A DNA stretch of 64,000 bases from Cryptomeria japonica (GCF_030272615.1 NC_081415.1:193238695-193302694); one strand, 5' to 3'. Shown: positions 23,747 to 35,908, counted from the first letter of the stretch. Program-made: numbers and translations. Notes: generated by a model from the sequence alone, not told the origin.

Positions 23747-23806
23747 GCGGGTCCCCTCACCTCTGCGGTCCTGCGCATGCAGGGCCGCAAGGGTGATGGG
23801 ACCCGT
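23747..23806 (+). other. GC-rich hairpin in LTR 1
   Basis: Outer arms 23747-23761 and 23792-23806 pair at 13-14 of 15 positions. Inner arms 23764-23774 and 23779-23789 pair along 11 positions with one G-U. The loop is GCAT, so the apex contains the self-complementary GCATGC. The whole forms one nearly continuous stem of about 28 pairs. LTR 2 has the same hairpin (32162-32221) with one extra pair. It lies about 140-200 bp after the TATA tract, so it could be in the leader of the element RNA. Confidence 0.75.
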
Positions 23807-25338
23807 GGTCCCCACCCCGCAACCCTCCTTATTATCATAACACAATTCAAAGCCCTTTTGCCATTAAATTTAAAATTTGGTTTTTAGGGTATTTCGAAAT
23901 TTGAAGTTGTAATTTGGTTTTTTTTTTTTTTTTAAATAATAATCTAAGTTAATTTCTATTTAGTCATTTTTTTTTCAAATTGATAATAATGACATTTAGG
24001 AAATGATGATTTTTTTTCCTTAGTGTAAATTTAAGGGATATTGACTTTCAATTAAAAATGGGATTAATGTGTAGCAAGATTGTAATTAAACTATCCTTAA
24101 TAAACTTTAAAATTGTAGACTATATTCTTCTAAAAAATTAAGAATCGTTGGGACACTTGATTGGTCCTTAGAGACTAACTTACCTTATTACAAGTACTTA
24201 GATTTAATCATTATTTTGGATTCGTTAAGTCATCTTACATCAAAGATTAATTGCTTTCGTTAATGGTTCATAGCATGCGAATTATTTACAGGATAATTAT
24301 ATCTTTCATGCAATTACTATTATGCAAGTTTCATTTGTTGTGCAAATTACACTTCAAGTAGTTACTTCAATTAATTACGCTTTCATTATTCGTAGTTAGA
24401 TAACTAAATAAAGGAAGTTGGAAAACCAAAACTAGCAGCGTTCGGTATATATGGTGCCTCTGGGTCATGCTTACGGGTAATGCCGTCGTGTTGAACTACT
24501 GCACTTAATGCCTAATAAAGCTGCATTAACGACGTCTATGGCATCGTCCCTATAAATCGTCGGGGAGTAATAAGGGACATTTGGAAGTTAAAAATCCAAG
24601 GGGCGGGTAATCCCTCTTGGATTGATAATTTAATAAGATAACTTTTAAATGAATTTCACATCCGTTGAGATAAACCATAGTAAACCCCTCTTAGGGATGG
24701 TCAAGTTAAAAGCTCTCGTGAAATTTACTTTATTTATTTATTTATTTATTCACCTCGAAGGGATATTGGTGATTTGCAATTGGGTGACGCTCATGATAAG
24801 TATTAGGTTCTAGTTATTTTGTTTAGGCCACAAGCAATAGGCCATCTTGAGCCTTCGCTTAAGTGCTACCTTCGTGGGTAGCAACCGCAGAGAAACTGTC
24901 TGGGACACTGACCCTAGAAAGGGTTGCGTACCCACAAATCAGTTTACATCAAACCATAGATTATAAAATAGAACTACATACTTTACGCCTTGATCCCGTG
25001 CCGAAGCGGGTATGTAGGCAGTCTTGGGACGGAGTTGTCCCTCGTACTCAGGCATTCGTGGGTAGGGTCTAGGCTTGGTTGAGTAAGAATCCTAATTGAA
25101 AGATAAGATAATCAAACTTAATTCAATGCATACTCGGAAGGAATCCCGTATGGATTCACTTGACTTCCCGAGGCTTTAAGCCAAATTCCGAGGCGGAATT
25201 CAAGCTTGTATTATTTTCTTATTACTCCTAAGGACGGCGACCTCGGTGCATTCCTGTTAGAAGAATGTAGTACTTAGTGAGTGGCTCAGGACCCGAATGG
25301 TCCCGATGAGTCTAAGTCTCTGGCCAGAGCATCTCCTA

Positions 25339-25492
25339 TCCCGTTTGGATGGATGCCTACCCCGTATGGGTAGATGCCTATCCCGTATTGGATAGATGGA
25401 AATTACGTCCCGTATGGACAATTGCCTAACCCGTATGGTTAGAAGCTCATCCCGAATGGATGAATGCCCAATCCTATTTGGATGGATGCCCA
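25339..25492 (+). repeat. 21-bp tandem repeat in LTR 1
   Basis: Seven units of the type 'tcccgtatggatagatgccta', each with the C-CCGTATGG core, about 85 bp before the LTR end. LTR 2 has it at 33754-33907. The minus frame through it reads as an Ile-Arg-Asp repeat and is not a gene. Confidence 0.85.
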
Positions 25493-25579
25493 GAGTATGC
25501 AATTGAATAAAACATAATAAAGGAAAAAAAAAAAATATACTCAAATTTTGTTGGATGAATTAAGGTGGGTTATTACATG

Positions 25580-25591
25580 TGGTATCAGAGC
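25580..25591 (+). other. Primer binding site, copy 1 (initiator Met tRNA)
   Basis: TGGTATCAGAGC begins two bases after the LTR end and is complementary to the 3' end of plant initiator methionine tRNA, the standard minus-strand primer in plant LTR retrotransposons. Confidence 0.93.
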
Positions 25592-25735
25592 AAAGGTTCA
25601 AATCTAGGCCTTGTGCTCACTTCAATTTATTCAACTAAGGGAATGTTTTACAATAATAGAAATTAAATTTTATTCTACAACAAAAAAAAAAAAAAAAAAC
25701 TAACTACCTAATTTAACTTTCAGGTAAAACCTAGA

Positions 25736-27458
25736 ATGGCAAGAGGAAGAGGAAGAGGGAGAGGAAGAGGAAGAGGAAGGGGTAATGGGAGACGTACCAG
25801 GAGTCAAAGGGAGGAAAACCATGAGGAAAACCATGAAGGGAACCATGAGGAAGATCATGAAGAGGTTCGACACAACCTAGGGAATAACGGAGATGGGGTC
25901 CAAGCTATAATCGACCTTCTAACTGAACAAAGAGATAAAATCAACTTCCTGGAACAATCACTGCAGGACCTTAGGGAAAGGCAGAATGACTATGAGAACA
26001 GAAGTGGTACCGAGAACGGAAACCCTGGTAGCAATCAAGGAAATGTGATGGGTAATGGGAAGGAGAATAACATATTGGAACTCTCCAAGGATTTGAAGAA
26101 AATCACCCCTCCTACGTTCGATGGGAGGCAGATTGGTGAAGGGGCTGAGAATTGGCTAAATGAAATGGAAAAATATTTTGAGTTAAGAGATTTTAGCGAG
26201 ACAACCAAGGCTTTATGGGGCTCCTATCAACTCACAGGGGAGGCGGCTAGTTGGTGGACCAACACCAAGGAACAAAATGGGTATAACAGGGATACGATCA
26301 CATGGGATCAATTTGTTCACCATTTTCGGGATAGGTGGCTCCCTCAATTGTTCTTTGATGAGAAAGTGACAGAATTCCATAATCTACGTCAAGGGTCCCT
26401 ATCCGTTCAACAATATTGGGATAAGTTCGCCAAGTTGCTTAAGTACGTGCCTATGTACCAAAAGGATGAAGAAGGCCAAGCAAGGAAATTCATTTTGGGG
26501 CTGAATACCAACATAGGGGCAGAGGTTGATATGCATGGACCCAGAAACATGAATGAAGTACTTGAAAAGTCCCTAAGGCAAGAGAGGAAGATTCAAACAC
26601 TAGCAGGACGGAACTATAATGGGAATCACTCATTTAAAAGGAAGCAAGAATTCAATGGAAACACTAATTTCAACAAGGGTCAAAGGAATAACTCTTTCGA
26701 AAGTAGACCACCGCCTAATCAATATCAGAGGAATGGAAATGATAATAATAGGGGCAATAATAACAGGGGCAATAATAATAGAGGCAATGATAACAGGGGC
26801 AACTATAACAGGAATGACCAGCAGAATAGGATAACTTATCCACCCAGGGGAAATGAAACAAGGAATGATCCCCCTAGAAATCAAGGTAGGAGAGGTCCTC
26901 CAGGCGGATGCTTTATGTGCGGGGAAAAGCATTTTGCTAGAGATTGCCCCAGGATGCAAGGACAAATTAGAGCCAATCAACCCCAACAAGGGCCCCAATA
27001 GAGGATTCATGCAGCAGTTAGGAACCAAAGAAGAAGATACCAGAATGTTCCCGTGGAAACTACAGGTACACTATTTGAACAACCAATATCAATTCTAATT
27101 GACACTGGATCATTTGAATGTTTCATCTCACCTGAATTAGTGAACAAATATCCATTAAAAGTTAATCAAATGGAGTCATCATGGATGGTTCAATATGGGG
27201 ACAAGGTAACTAGGGAAGTAACTAAGTGTTTACCGAGGGCAAGGGTACAATTCCCTGAGTTCGAAACAAGGGTAGATCTCTATGTGGCACCCTTAGGATT
27301 ATATGATGTAATTATGGGAATGAGTTGGTTAGCAGACCATCAAGCTAATGTAGATTGTTATAGCAAAGTTGTTGAATGTTTTGGATGATGGGGGGAAAAG
27401 GGTCAAAATCCAAGGAAAGTTTAAACCCATTAATATAGAAACTATCTCAGCAATGTAA
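25736..27458 (+). pseudogene. Chromovirus gag-protease, copy 1 (broken)
   Basis: The first frame (421 codons) starts MARGRGRGRGRGRGRG, an Arg/Gly-rich basic N-terminus followed by a Glu/His/Asn repeat. It then has the Retrotrans_gag core (WLNEMEKYFELRDFSE, around residues 137-152), an Asn/Arg/Gly-rich linker and a CCHC zinc knuckle CFMCGEKHFARDC near residue 392. It stops at TAG 26999, where copy 2 has CAG. The protease follows in the same frame (IDTGSFECFIS, near 27100) but is shifted by an extra T in the T-run at about 27379-27382. The region ends at an in-frame TAA (27456) also present in copy 2. Product would be capsid, nucleocapsid and aspartic protease. Confidence 0.9.
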
Positions 27459-27494
27459 TTAAAGAAGGAAAGGAGAAGAGGAGGACAAATCTTT

Positions 27495-30359
27495 ATGGTC
27501 GAAATTGATGAAGGAAAGGAGGAAAATACCCCAACATTTGAAAATACCCCTTTCTTAAAGGAGTTTAAGGATGTTTTTCCAGAAGAACTACCCGGTTTAC
27601 CCCCTAAGAAAAAGTTTGACTTTTCTATCGAAGTACTCCCAGGAGCTGAACCAGTATCAAAGGCACCTTACCGAATGAACACAACCGAATTACAAGAGCT
27701 CAAAATGCAATTAGAGGAACTCTTAGCTAAGGGATTAATAAGGCCAAGTGTATCACCATGGGGAGCGCCAGTTTTATTTGTTAAGAAGAAGGATGGAACC
27801 TTAAGGCTATGCATCGACTATAGGATGTTGAACAAAGTCACCATAAAGAATAGGTATCCCTTACCTCGCATAGAGGACCTTTTTGACCAAATGAAAGGAG
27901 CGGCAGTTTTCTCAAAGATAGATCTTCGGTCAGGGTATCATCAACTCAGAATTAAGGAAGAAGACATTCCGAAGACAGCTTTCAGGACGAGATATGGACA
28001 TTATGAATTCACAGTAGTTCCTTTTGGAGTAACTAATGCCCCAGCTGCATTCATGAACCTGATGAATAGTGTATTCCACGACTACTTGGATAAGTTTATT
28101 TTGGTATTTTTGGATGACATATTGATTTATTCTAGAAATGAAGAGGAACATTTAGCGCACCTACAAATTGTTTTGCAAAGATTGAGAGAACATAAGTTAT
28201 ATGGAAAATTGTCCAAATGTGCCTTCTTTGAGGAAAAGATTCACTATCTTGGGCATATAATATCAAAGGAAGGAATAGCAGTCGACCCAGATAAAATAAA
28301 GGCGATAGTAGAATGGCCGATCCCTAAGAATGTTTCAGAGGTAAGAAGCTTTATGGGGCTAGCAGGTTACTATAGGAGGTTTGTGGAAGGATTCTCTAAG
28401 ATAGCAAATCCCATCACCTTGTTGCAAAGGAAGGGCAAAAGGTTTGTATGGACCGAGCACTGTGATAAGGCATTTCAAATCTTGAAGGGAAAACTAACTT
28501 CAGCACCCATTCTAAAGGTACCAGACCCAAATGGACACTTCACAGTTGTAACAGATGCTTCTATTGAAGGGTTAGGAGGAGTACTTGTCCAAGATGAAGG
28601 GGTAGTGGCTTACGAATCTAGGAAGCTAAAGACTCATGAAGTCAATTATGCACCCCACGACTTAGAGTTGGCAGCAATTGTGCATGCCCTGCAAAAATGG
28701 AGACACTTCTTACTAGGGAAGCCCTTTGAGCTTAATTCGGACAACCAAGGACTAAAATACATCTTTACCCAACCTCACTTAAATGCCAGACAAAGAAGGT
28801 GGTTAGAGTTTCTAAGTGAATATGACTTTGAGATTGAATATATTAAGGGGAAAGAAAATAGGGTGGCAGATGCCTTAAGTAGGAGGAGACACTTGATGAC
28901 TATAGCAACCTTCAAAACCTCTTTCAAAAGGCAAGTAATGGATGAACAAGGACATGACCCATGGTATGAGCAAGTCAAATTAACTATAAGACACAACCCG
29001 ACCGACCCTAAGGTTGAAGGGTATACATTAGATGAAGATGGGTTGCTCAGATACAATAATAGAATCTATGTTCCTAATTCAGGGAATTTAAGGGAAGTAG
29101 TCTTATCGGAGGCTCACAATGCCCCTTATTTAGGCCACCCAGGAGTTAACAAACTTTATGCAGATCTAAAGAAGCTATACTTTTGGCAAGGGTTGAAGAG
29201 CGATATTGTCAAGTATGTAGCTAAATGTTTGGAGTGTCAAAGAGTAAAGGCAGAACATAGGCATCCAGCTGGATTGTTACAATTGCACGATGTACCTCAA
29301 CATAAGTGGCAAGTTATTAGTATGGATTTTGTACAAGGGTTACCCATGTCACCTTCTAGGCATGATGCAATAATGGTGGTAATTGACAAACTCACTAAGG
29401 TGGCACACTTTATACCAGGAAATCTGACGGATGATGCACCCACCTTGGCTAGACGCTTCATTAAGGAGATAGTTAGGTTGCATGGAATACCAGAGAAAAT
29501 CATATCAGACAGAGATGCAAGATTCACTTCCAGGTTTTGGACCACTCTTCAATCAGCTCTAGGAACTCAACTAAATTTTAGCACCGCATACCATCCGAAA
29601 ACCGACCGTCAGATAGAAAGGACAAATCAGATTATGGAAGACCTGCTTCGCATGTACTGCATGGACCAACAGAGGAAATGGGAAGAGTACCTACCTTTGG
29701 AAGAGTTTGCCTACAATAATACATATCAAACATCTTTGGGAATGGCACCTTTTGAAGCTTTGTATGGTAGACCATGTCGAACACCTTTGAGTTGGGATAG
29801 TCTTGAAGATAGAGTGATTGTTGGGCAAGATATGTTGAAAGAAATGGAAAGGAAAACTAAGGAAATTAGGCAAAGATTGAAGGAAGCCTCGGATAGGCAG
29901 AAAAGTTATGCAGATAAAAACAGAACACCAAGGGAGTTTGAGGTATGAGAGAAAGTCTTCCTAAGGGTTAGGCCACACAAGAGTTCCATAAGATTTGGGA
30001 AAAAGACTAAGCTTGCACCTCGTTATGTCGGACCTTTTGAAATATTGGGAAGAATTAATCCAGTTGCTTATCGGTTGGCCTTACCTCCCCAATTGAGCTG
30101 AATCCATGATGTCTTACATGTATCTCTTCTTAAGAAGTATGTACCTGATGAGAAACACATTTTGAATTGGGATGCTTTGTAGGTCCAAGAAATGGGGGGA
30201 ATAATGATAGAGCCATTCAGAATCTTGGAGAGGCGCCAGTGCCAGTTGCGCAACAGAGAGGTTGATCAGTGCAAAGTGCAATGGGACCAGTATGACGAGA
30301 AGAATGCCACGTGGGAGGATACTAAGGAGATGCCGCAGCTATTTCCCTTTTTGTTTTGA
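27495..30359 (+). pseudogene. Chromovirus pol (RT-RH-IN-chromodomain), copy 1
   Basis: An open 817-codon frame runs to TGA 29946. Reverse transcriptase has FLDDILIYS at residues about 205-213. RNase H has VTDASIEG near 351. The integrase zinc finger (H-H-C-C, ending CLECQRVK) is near 540-583. The catalytic core has MDFVQG near 610, SDRDARF near 671 and an ERTNQ Glu near 708, where the usual TDGQ is TDRQ. Beyond the TGA the same frame continues through the GPY/F motif (YVGPFEIL) and a C-terminal chromodomain-like end (WDQYDEKNATWEDT). It crosses two more stops (TGA 30099, TAG 30180) before the final TGA at 30357. The stops look like point mutations. The enzymatic core may be intact but the targeting tail is not. 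Confidence 0.92.
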
Positions 30360-30418
30360 ACATGAACTATAAACTCTTTTGAATGCATTTAATAAGTGCA
30401 TCGGGACGATGCACAGAT

Positions 30419-30432
30419 TAAGGGGGGGAGGA
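30419..30432 (+). other. Polypurine tract, copy 1
   Basis: 'taagggggggagga' lies directly before TGTCACAACC of the second LTR, the expected plus-strand priming site. Confidence 0.9.
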
Positions 30433-33400
30433 TGTCACAACCCTCCTTTATCACCTTTTTTGATTTAAATACAAAACTCTATTTATATTCTTTGGATGAA
30501 TTATTGAATGGATATTGTAAAGGAATAAAAATAATAAACCACACACACATGGAAAATGCATATATATTTTAATTTGTTATTTAATTTCCCTCACCCAAAT
30601 TAAGGCACATGTTGTAGGAGGAATAAGAAGCTTCTAGAGGCTTCTCCACCTCCTTGCATGTAACCCCTCCCACTAAGCCTAATTAATTTGCATGGAGGCC
30701 AAATTGGGAGAGAATCTCTTTTTTTTCAAATAAAAAAATTAGGTAGTGGGAATTTGTAATTTCTTTTATAAAATAGGAACAAGTTTCAAAAGAGAAGTTA
30801 GCTATTCCATAAGAAATTTCTGCAAGTTGAATTCTCCTTTGTAGTCCACTTTCATTGGCAACTAAGATTTTTGTTGGGAGGATTTCTCTTCAATTTGGAG
30901 GATCAAGAAAGACTCTACACCATCTTCAAGCATCCAGGTTCCTTCAACTTAGTTTATGCATCTCATTTTTATGGTAGATTAGATTTGATTAGATTAATTA
31001 TGAGTATGAAATTCATTTGTGTTTTGTTAAAAGAATTAGTTTTAGATTTTGTAGAAAATGAGACTCATGGTTTAAATAAGATTCATTGTTTAAATTCTTG
31101 ATATGGAATTAGTTTAGATTTTGCAAAGAATGAGATTTATGGCTTAAATGAGATTCATTGTTTGAAATTTTGATAAGGAATTAGTTTTTAGATTTGCTAG
31201 AGAATGAGATTTATTGTTAAATAAGATTCATTGTTTAAATTTTTGATAAGAAATTAGTTTCAGATTTTGAAGAGAATGAAATTCATTGTTTAAATTTTTG
31301 ATAAGAAATTTGTTTCAGATTTTGTAGAATGAAATTCATTGTTTAAATTCTTAGTTTCAGATTTTGTAGAAAATAAGATTCATTGTTTTAATTCTGATAA
31401 GAGATTAGTTTCAGATTGAAAGAAGTAGAGTAAATGGAAATTAGATTCATTGTCGTCAGTTTATTTTGATAAAAATTAGATCTCCCTGTGTGTACAAACA
31501 ATTTTCTCTATAGACAATCTCCCTGTGTGCATAAATAAATCTCCTTTCTCTGTGAATGAATTTTCCCTGTGTAAAGAACAAAAGAAATGAATTCCTTTAT
31601 CTGTGAATGAATTTTCCCAGTGTAAAGAACAAAAGAAATGAATTCCTTTATCTGTGAATGAATTTTCCCTGTGTAAAGAAATGAATTCCTCTCTCTGTGA
31701 ATGAATTTTTCCTGTGTAAAGAAATGAATTCCTTTCTCTGTGAATGAATTTTCCCTGTGTAGGAAACAAAAGAAATGAAGAAAAGATATAAACTCCCTTT
31801 ATCTGTGAATGGATTTCCCTGTGTAGAAAACAAAGAAATGAAAAATCCCTCTGGTTACTGCTTCATTTTGTCCCTGAGACAAACCTGCAACATTGTTATT
31901 GCCTATTATTTACCCTGCTCTGAGTAATCTTCAATAAATTTTATAATACTCCTGTATAAGAAAAATGATAATAATAATATTATAACATATATATATATTT
32001 ATATACATATATATATATATATAAATAAATAATCAAAAAGGAAGAAATCATATCAATGTTAGAAAAGTCTCCCACGCCCGTAACGCATGGTGTTTTCGCT
32101 GATTGGACGTCGGCAACAGTGCATGGACAGTTACGTAACCGTCGCAGAGTACGGGGGGCCCGCGGGTCCCCTCACCTCTGCGGTCCTGCGCATGCAGGGC
32201 CGCAGGGGTGATGGGACCCGTGGTCCCCACCCCGCAACCCTCCTTATTATCATAACACAATTCAAAGCCCTTTTTCCATTAAATTTAAAATTTGGTTTTT
32301 AGGGTATTTCGAAATTTGAAGTTGTAATTTGGTTTTTTTTCAAAAAAAAAATAATAATCTAAGTTAATTTCTATTTAGTCATTTCTTTTTCAAGTTGATA
32401 ATAATGACATTTAGGAAATGATGATTTTTTTTCCTTAGTGTAAATTTAAGGGATATTGACTTTCAATTAAAAATGGGATTAATGTGTAGCAAGATTGTAA
32501 TTAAACTATCCTTAATAAACTTTAAAATTGTAGACTATATTCTTCTAAAAAATTAAGAATCGTTGGGACACTTGATTGGTCCTTAGAGACTAACTTACCT
32601 TATTACAAGTACTTAGATTTAATCGTTATTTTGGATTCGTTAAGTCATCTGACATCAAAGATTAATTGCTTTCGTTAATGGTTCATAGCATGCGAATTAT
32701 TTACAGGATAATTATATCTTTCATGCAATTACTATTATGCAAGTTTCATTTGTTGTGCAAATTACACTTCAAGTAGTTACTTCAATTAATTACGCTTTCA
32801 TTATTCGTAGTTAGATAACTAAATAAAGGAAGTTGGAAAACCAAAACTAGCAGCGTTCAGTATATATGGTGCCTCTGGGTCACGCTTACGGGTAATGCCA
32901 TCGTGTTGAACTACTGCACTTAACGCCTAATAAAGCTGCATTAACGACGTCTATGGCATCGTCCCTATAAATCGTCGGGGAGTAATAAGGGACATTTGGA
33001 AGTTAAAAATCCAAGGGGCGGGTAATCCCTCTTGGATCGATAATTTAATAAGATAACTTTTAAATGAATTTCACATCCGTTGAGATAAACCATAGTAAAC
33101 CCCTCTTAGGGATGGTCAAGTTAAAAGCTCTCGTGAAATTTACTTTATTTATTTATTTATTTATTCACCTCGAAGGGATATTGGTGATTTGCAATTGGGT
33201 GACGCTCATGATAAGTATTAGGTTCTAGTTATTTTGTTTAGGCCACAAGCAATAGACCATCTTGAGCCTTCGCTTAAGTGCTACCTTCGTGGGTAGCAAC
33301 CGCAGAGAAACTATCTAGGACACTGACCCTAGAAAGGGTTGCGTACCCACAAATCAGTTTACAGCAAACCATAGATTAGAAAATAGAACTACATACTTTA

Positions 33401-33992
33401 CGCCTTGATCCCGTGCCGAAGCGGGTATGTAGGCAGTCTTGGGACGGAGTTGTCCCTCGTACTCAGGCGTTCGTGGGTAGGGTCTAGGCTTGGTTGAGTA
33501 AGAATCCTAATTGAAAGATAAGATAATCAAACTTAATTCAATGCATACTCGGAAGGAATCCCGTATGGATTCGCTTGACTTCCCGAGGCTTTAAGCCAAA
33601 TTCCGAGGCAGAATTCAAGCTTGTATTATTTTCTTATTACTCCTAAGGACGGCGACCTCGGTGCATTCTTGTTAGAAGAATGTAGTACTCAGTGAATGGC
33701 TCAGGACCCGAATGGTCCCGATGAGTCTAAGTCTCTGGCCAGAGCATCTCCTATCCCGTTTGGATGGATGCCTACCCCATATGGGTAGATGCCTATCCTG
33801 TATTGGATAGATGGAAATTACGTCCCGTATGGACAATTGCCTAACCCGTATGGTTAGAAGCTCATCCCGAATGGATGAATGCCCAATCCTATTTGGATGG
33901 ATGCCCAGAGTATGCAATTGAATAAAACATAATAAAGGAAAAAAAAAAAATATACTCAAATTTTGTTGGATGAATTAAGGTGGGTTATTACA
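30433..33992 (+). mobile_element. Chromovirus LTR 2 (3560 bp)
   Basis: Same termini (TGTCACAACC...GGTTATTACA) and internal repeat blocks as LTR 1. It is simultaneously the 3' LTR of copy 1 (PPT before it) and the 5' LTR of copy 2 (PBS after it). It contains a TATA tract near 31985-32025 and a 21-bp repeat at 33754-33907. High identity to LTR 1 implies fairly recent formation of the pair. Confidence 0.93.
32162..32221 (+). other. GC-rich hairpin in LTR 2
   Basis: Counterpart of 23747-23806. One A in LTR 1 (23790) is G here, turning a mismatch with C into a pair. The GCAT loop and GCATGC apex are unchanged. Confidence 0.75.
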
Positions 33993-33994
33993 TG

Positions 33995-34006
33995 TGGTAT
34001 CAGAGC
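33995..34006 (+). other. Primer binding site, copy 2
   Basis: TGGTATCAGAGC two bases after LTR 2, identical to copy 1. Confidence 0.93.
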
Positions 34007-34150
34007 AAAGGTTCAAATCTAGGCCTTGTGCTCACTTCAATTTATTCAACTAAGGGAATGTTTTACAATAATAGAAATTAAATTTTATTCTACAACAAAA
34101 AAAAAAAAAAAAAACTAACTACCTAATTTAACTTTCAGGTAAAACCTAGA

Positions 34151-35872
34151 ATGGCAAGAGGAAGAGGAAGAGGGAGAGAAAGAGGAAGAGGAAGGGGTAA
34201 TGGGAGACGTACCAGGAGTCAAAGGGAGGAAAACCATGAGGAAAACCATGAAGGGAACCATGAGGAAGATCATGAAGAGGTTCGACACAACCTAGGGAAT
34301 AACGGAGATGGGGTCCAAGCTATAATCGACCTTCTAACCGAACAAAGAGATAAAATCAACTTCCTGGAACAATCACTGCAGGACCTTAGGGAAAGGCAGA
34401 ATGACTATGAGAACAGAAGTGGTACCGAGAACGGAAACCCTGGTAGCAATCAAGGAAATGTGATGGGTAATGGGAAGGAGAATAACATATTGGAACTCTC
34501 CAAGGATTTGAAGAAAATCACCCCTCCTAAGTTCGATGGGAGGCAGATTGGTGAAGGGGCTGAGAATTGGCTAAATGAAATGGAAATTTTTTTTGAGTTA
34601 AGAGATTTTAGCGAGACAACCAAGGCTTTATGGGGCTCCTATCAACTCACAGGGGAGGCGGCTAGTTGGTGGACCAACACCAAGGAACAAAATGGGTATA
34701 ACAGGGATACGATCACATGGGATCAATTTGTTCACCATTTTTGGGATAGGTGGCTCCCTCAATTGTTCTTTGATGAGAAAGTGACAGAATTCCATAATCT
34801 ACGTCAAGGGTCCCTATCCGTTCAACAATATTGGGATAAGTTCGCCAAGTTGCTTAAGTACGTGCCTATGTACCAAAAGGATGAAGAAGGCCAAGCAAGG
34901 AAATTCATTTTGGGGCTGAATACCAACATAGGGGCAGAGGTTGATATGCATGGACCCAGAAACATGAATGAAGTACTTGAAAAGTCCCTAAGGCAAGAGA
35001 GGAAGATTCAAACACTAGCAGGACGGAACTATAATGGGAATCACTCATTTAAAAGGAAGAAAGAATTCAATGGAAACACTAATTTCAACAAGGGTCAAAG
35101 GAATAACTCTTCCGAAAGGAGACCACCGCCTAATCAATATCAGAGGAATGGAAATGATAATAACAGGGGCAATAATAACAGGGGCAATAATAACAGAGGC
35201 AATGATAACAGGGGCAACTATAACAGGAATGACCAGCAGAATAGGATAACTTATCCACCCAGGGGAAATGAAACAAGGAATGATCCCCCTAGAAATCAAG
35301 GTAGGAGAGGTCCTCCAGACGGATGCTTTATGTGCGGGGAAAATCATTTTGCTAGAGATTGCCCCAGGATGCAAGGACAAATTAGAGCCAATCAACCCCA
35401 ACAAGGGCCCCAACAGAGGATTCATGCAGCAGTTAGGAACCAAAGAAAAAGATACCAGAATTTTCCCGTGGAAACTACAGGTACACTATTTGAACAACCA
35501 ATATCAATTCTAATTGACACTGGATCATCTGAATGTTTCATCTCACCTGAATTAGTGAACAAATATCCATTAAAAGTTAATCAAATGGAGTCATCATGGA
35601 CGGTTCAATATGGGGACAAGGCAACTAGGGAAGTAACTAAGTGTTTACCGAGGGCAAGGGTACAATTCCCTGAGTTCAAAACAAGGGTAGATCTCTATGT
35701 GGCACCCTTAGGATTATATGATGTAATTATGGGAATGAGTTGGTTAGCAGACCATCAAGCTAATGTAGATTGTTATAGCAAAGTTATTGAATGTTTGGAT
35801 GATGGGGGGAAAAGGGTCAAAATCCAAGGAAAGTTTAAACCCATTAATATAGAAACTATCTCAGCAATGTAA
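34151..35872 (+). CDS. Chromovirus gag-protease, copy 2 (open)
   Basis: A single 573-codon frame without interruption. It has an Arg/Gly basic N-terminus, gag core (WLNEMEIFFELRDFSE), CCHC knuckle CFMCGENHFARDC near residue 392, and a protease with ILIDTGSSECFIS whose catalytic Asp is near residue 456. Compared with copy 1 it lacks the TAG and the extra T. It ends at TAA 35870, and the pol frame resumes in the same phase at 35909, 12 codons later. It could be translated if LTR 2 still drives transcription, but the rest of this copy is truncated. Confidence 0.85.
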   Translation: MARGRGRGRERGRGRGNGRRTRSQREENHEENHEGNHEEDHEEVRHNLGNNGDGVQAIIDLLTEQRDKINFLEQSLQDLRERQNDYENRSGTENGNPGSNQGNVMGNGKENNILELSKDLKKITPPKFDGRQIGEGAENWLNEMEIFFELRDFSETTKALWGSYQLTGEAASWWTNTKEQNGYNRDTITWDQFVHHFWDRWLPQLFFDEKVTEFHNLRQGSLSVQQYWDKFAKLLKYVPMYQKDEEGQARKFILGLNTNIGAEVDMHGPRNMNEVLEKSLRQERKIQTLAGRNYNGNHSFKRKKEFNGNTNFNKGQRNNSSERRPPPNQYQRNGNDNNRGNNNRGNNNRGNDNRGNYNRNDQQNRITYPPRGNETRNDPPRNQGRRGPPDGCFMCGENHFARDCPRMQGQIRANQPQQGPQQRIHAAVRNQRKRYQNFPVETTGTLFEQPISILIDTGSSECFISPELVNKYPLKVNQMESSWTVQYGDKATREVTKCLPRARVQFPEFKTRVDLYVAPLGLYDVIMGMSWLADHQANVDCYSKVIECLDDGGKRVKIQGKFKPINIETISAM

Positions 35873-35908
35873 TTAAAGAAGGAAAGGAGAAGAGGAGGAC
35901 AAATCTTT

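Larger units (their letters stand above)
22016..25577 (+). mobile_element. Chromovirus LTR 1 (3562 bp)
   Basis: Begins TGTCACAACCCTCC and ends GGTTATTACA, followed two bases later by the primer binding site. It is nearly identical to 30433-33992. Inside, in order: degenerate 60-bp repeats (about 22600-23000), a minisatellite (23070-23430), a TATA-rich tract (23568-23610), a GC-rich hairpin (23747-23806), a TTTA run (24728-24748) and a 21-bp repeat (25339-25492). Small ORFs within it (22454-22684, 23059-23416, 25257-25544) follow these repeats and are not genes. Several differences from LTR 2 are C/T or G/A at CpG sites. Confidence 0.93.

Noticed and set aside
25257-25544. Ile-Arg-Asp repeat protein, also 33672-33959
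   Set aside because: Translation of the 21-bp LTR repeat, whose period is a multiple of three.
26630-27028. Minus ORF rich in Ile/Pro within gag, also 35045-35443
   Set aside because: Antisense shadow of the Asn/Arg/Gly-rich gag linker.
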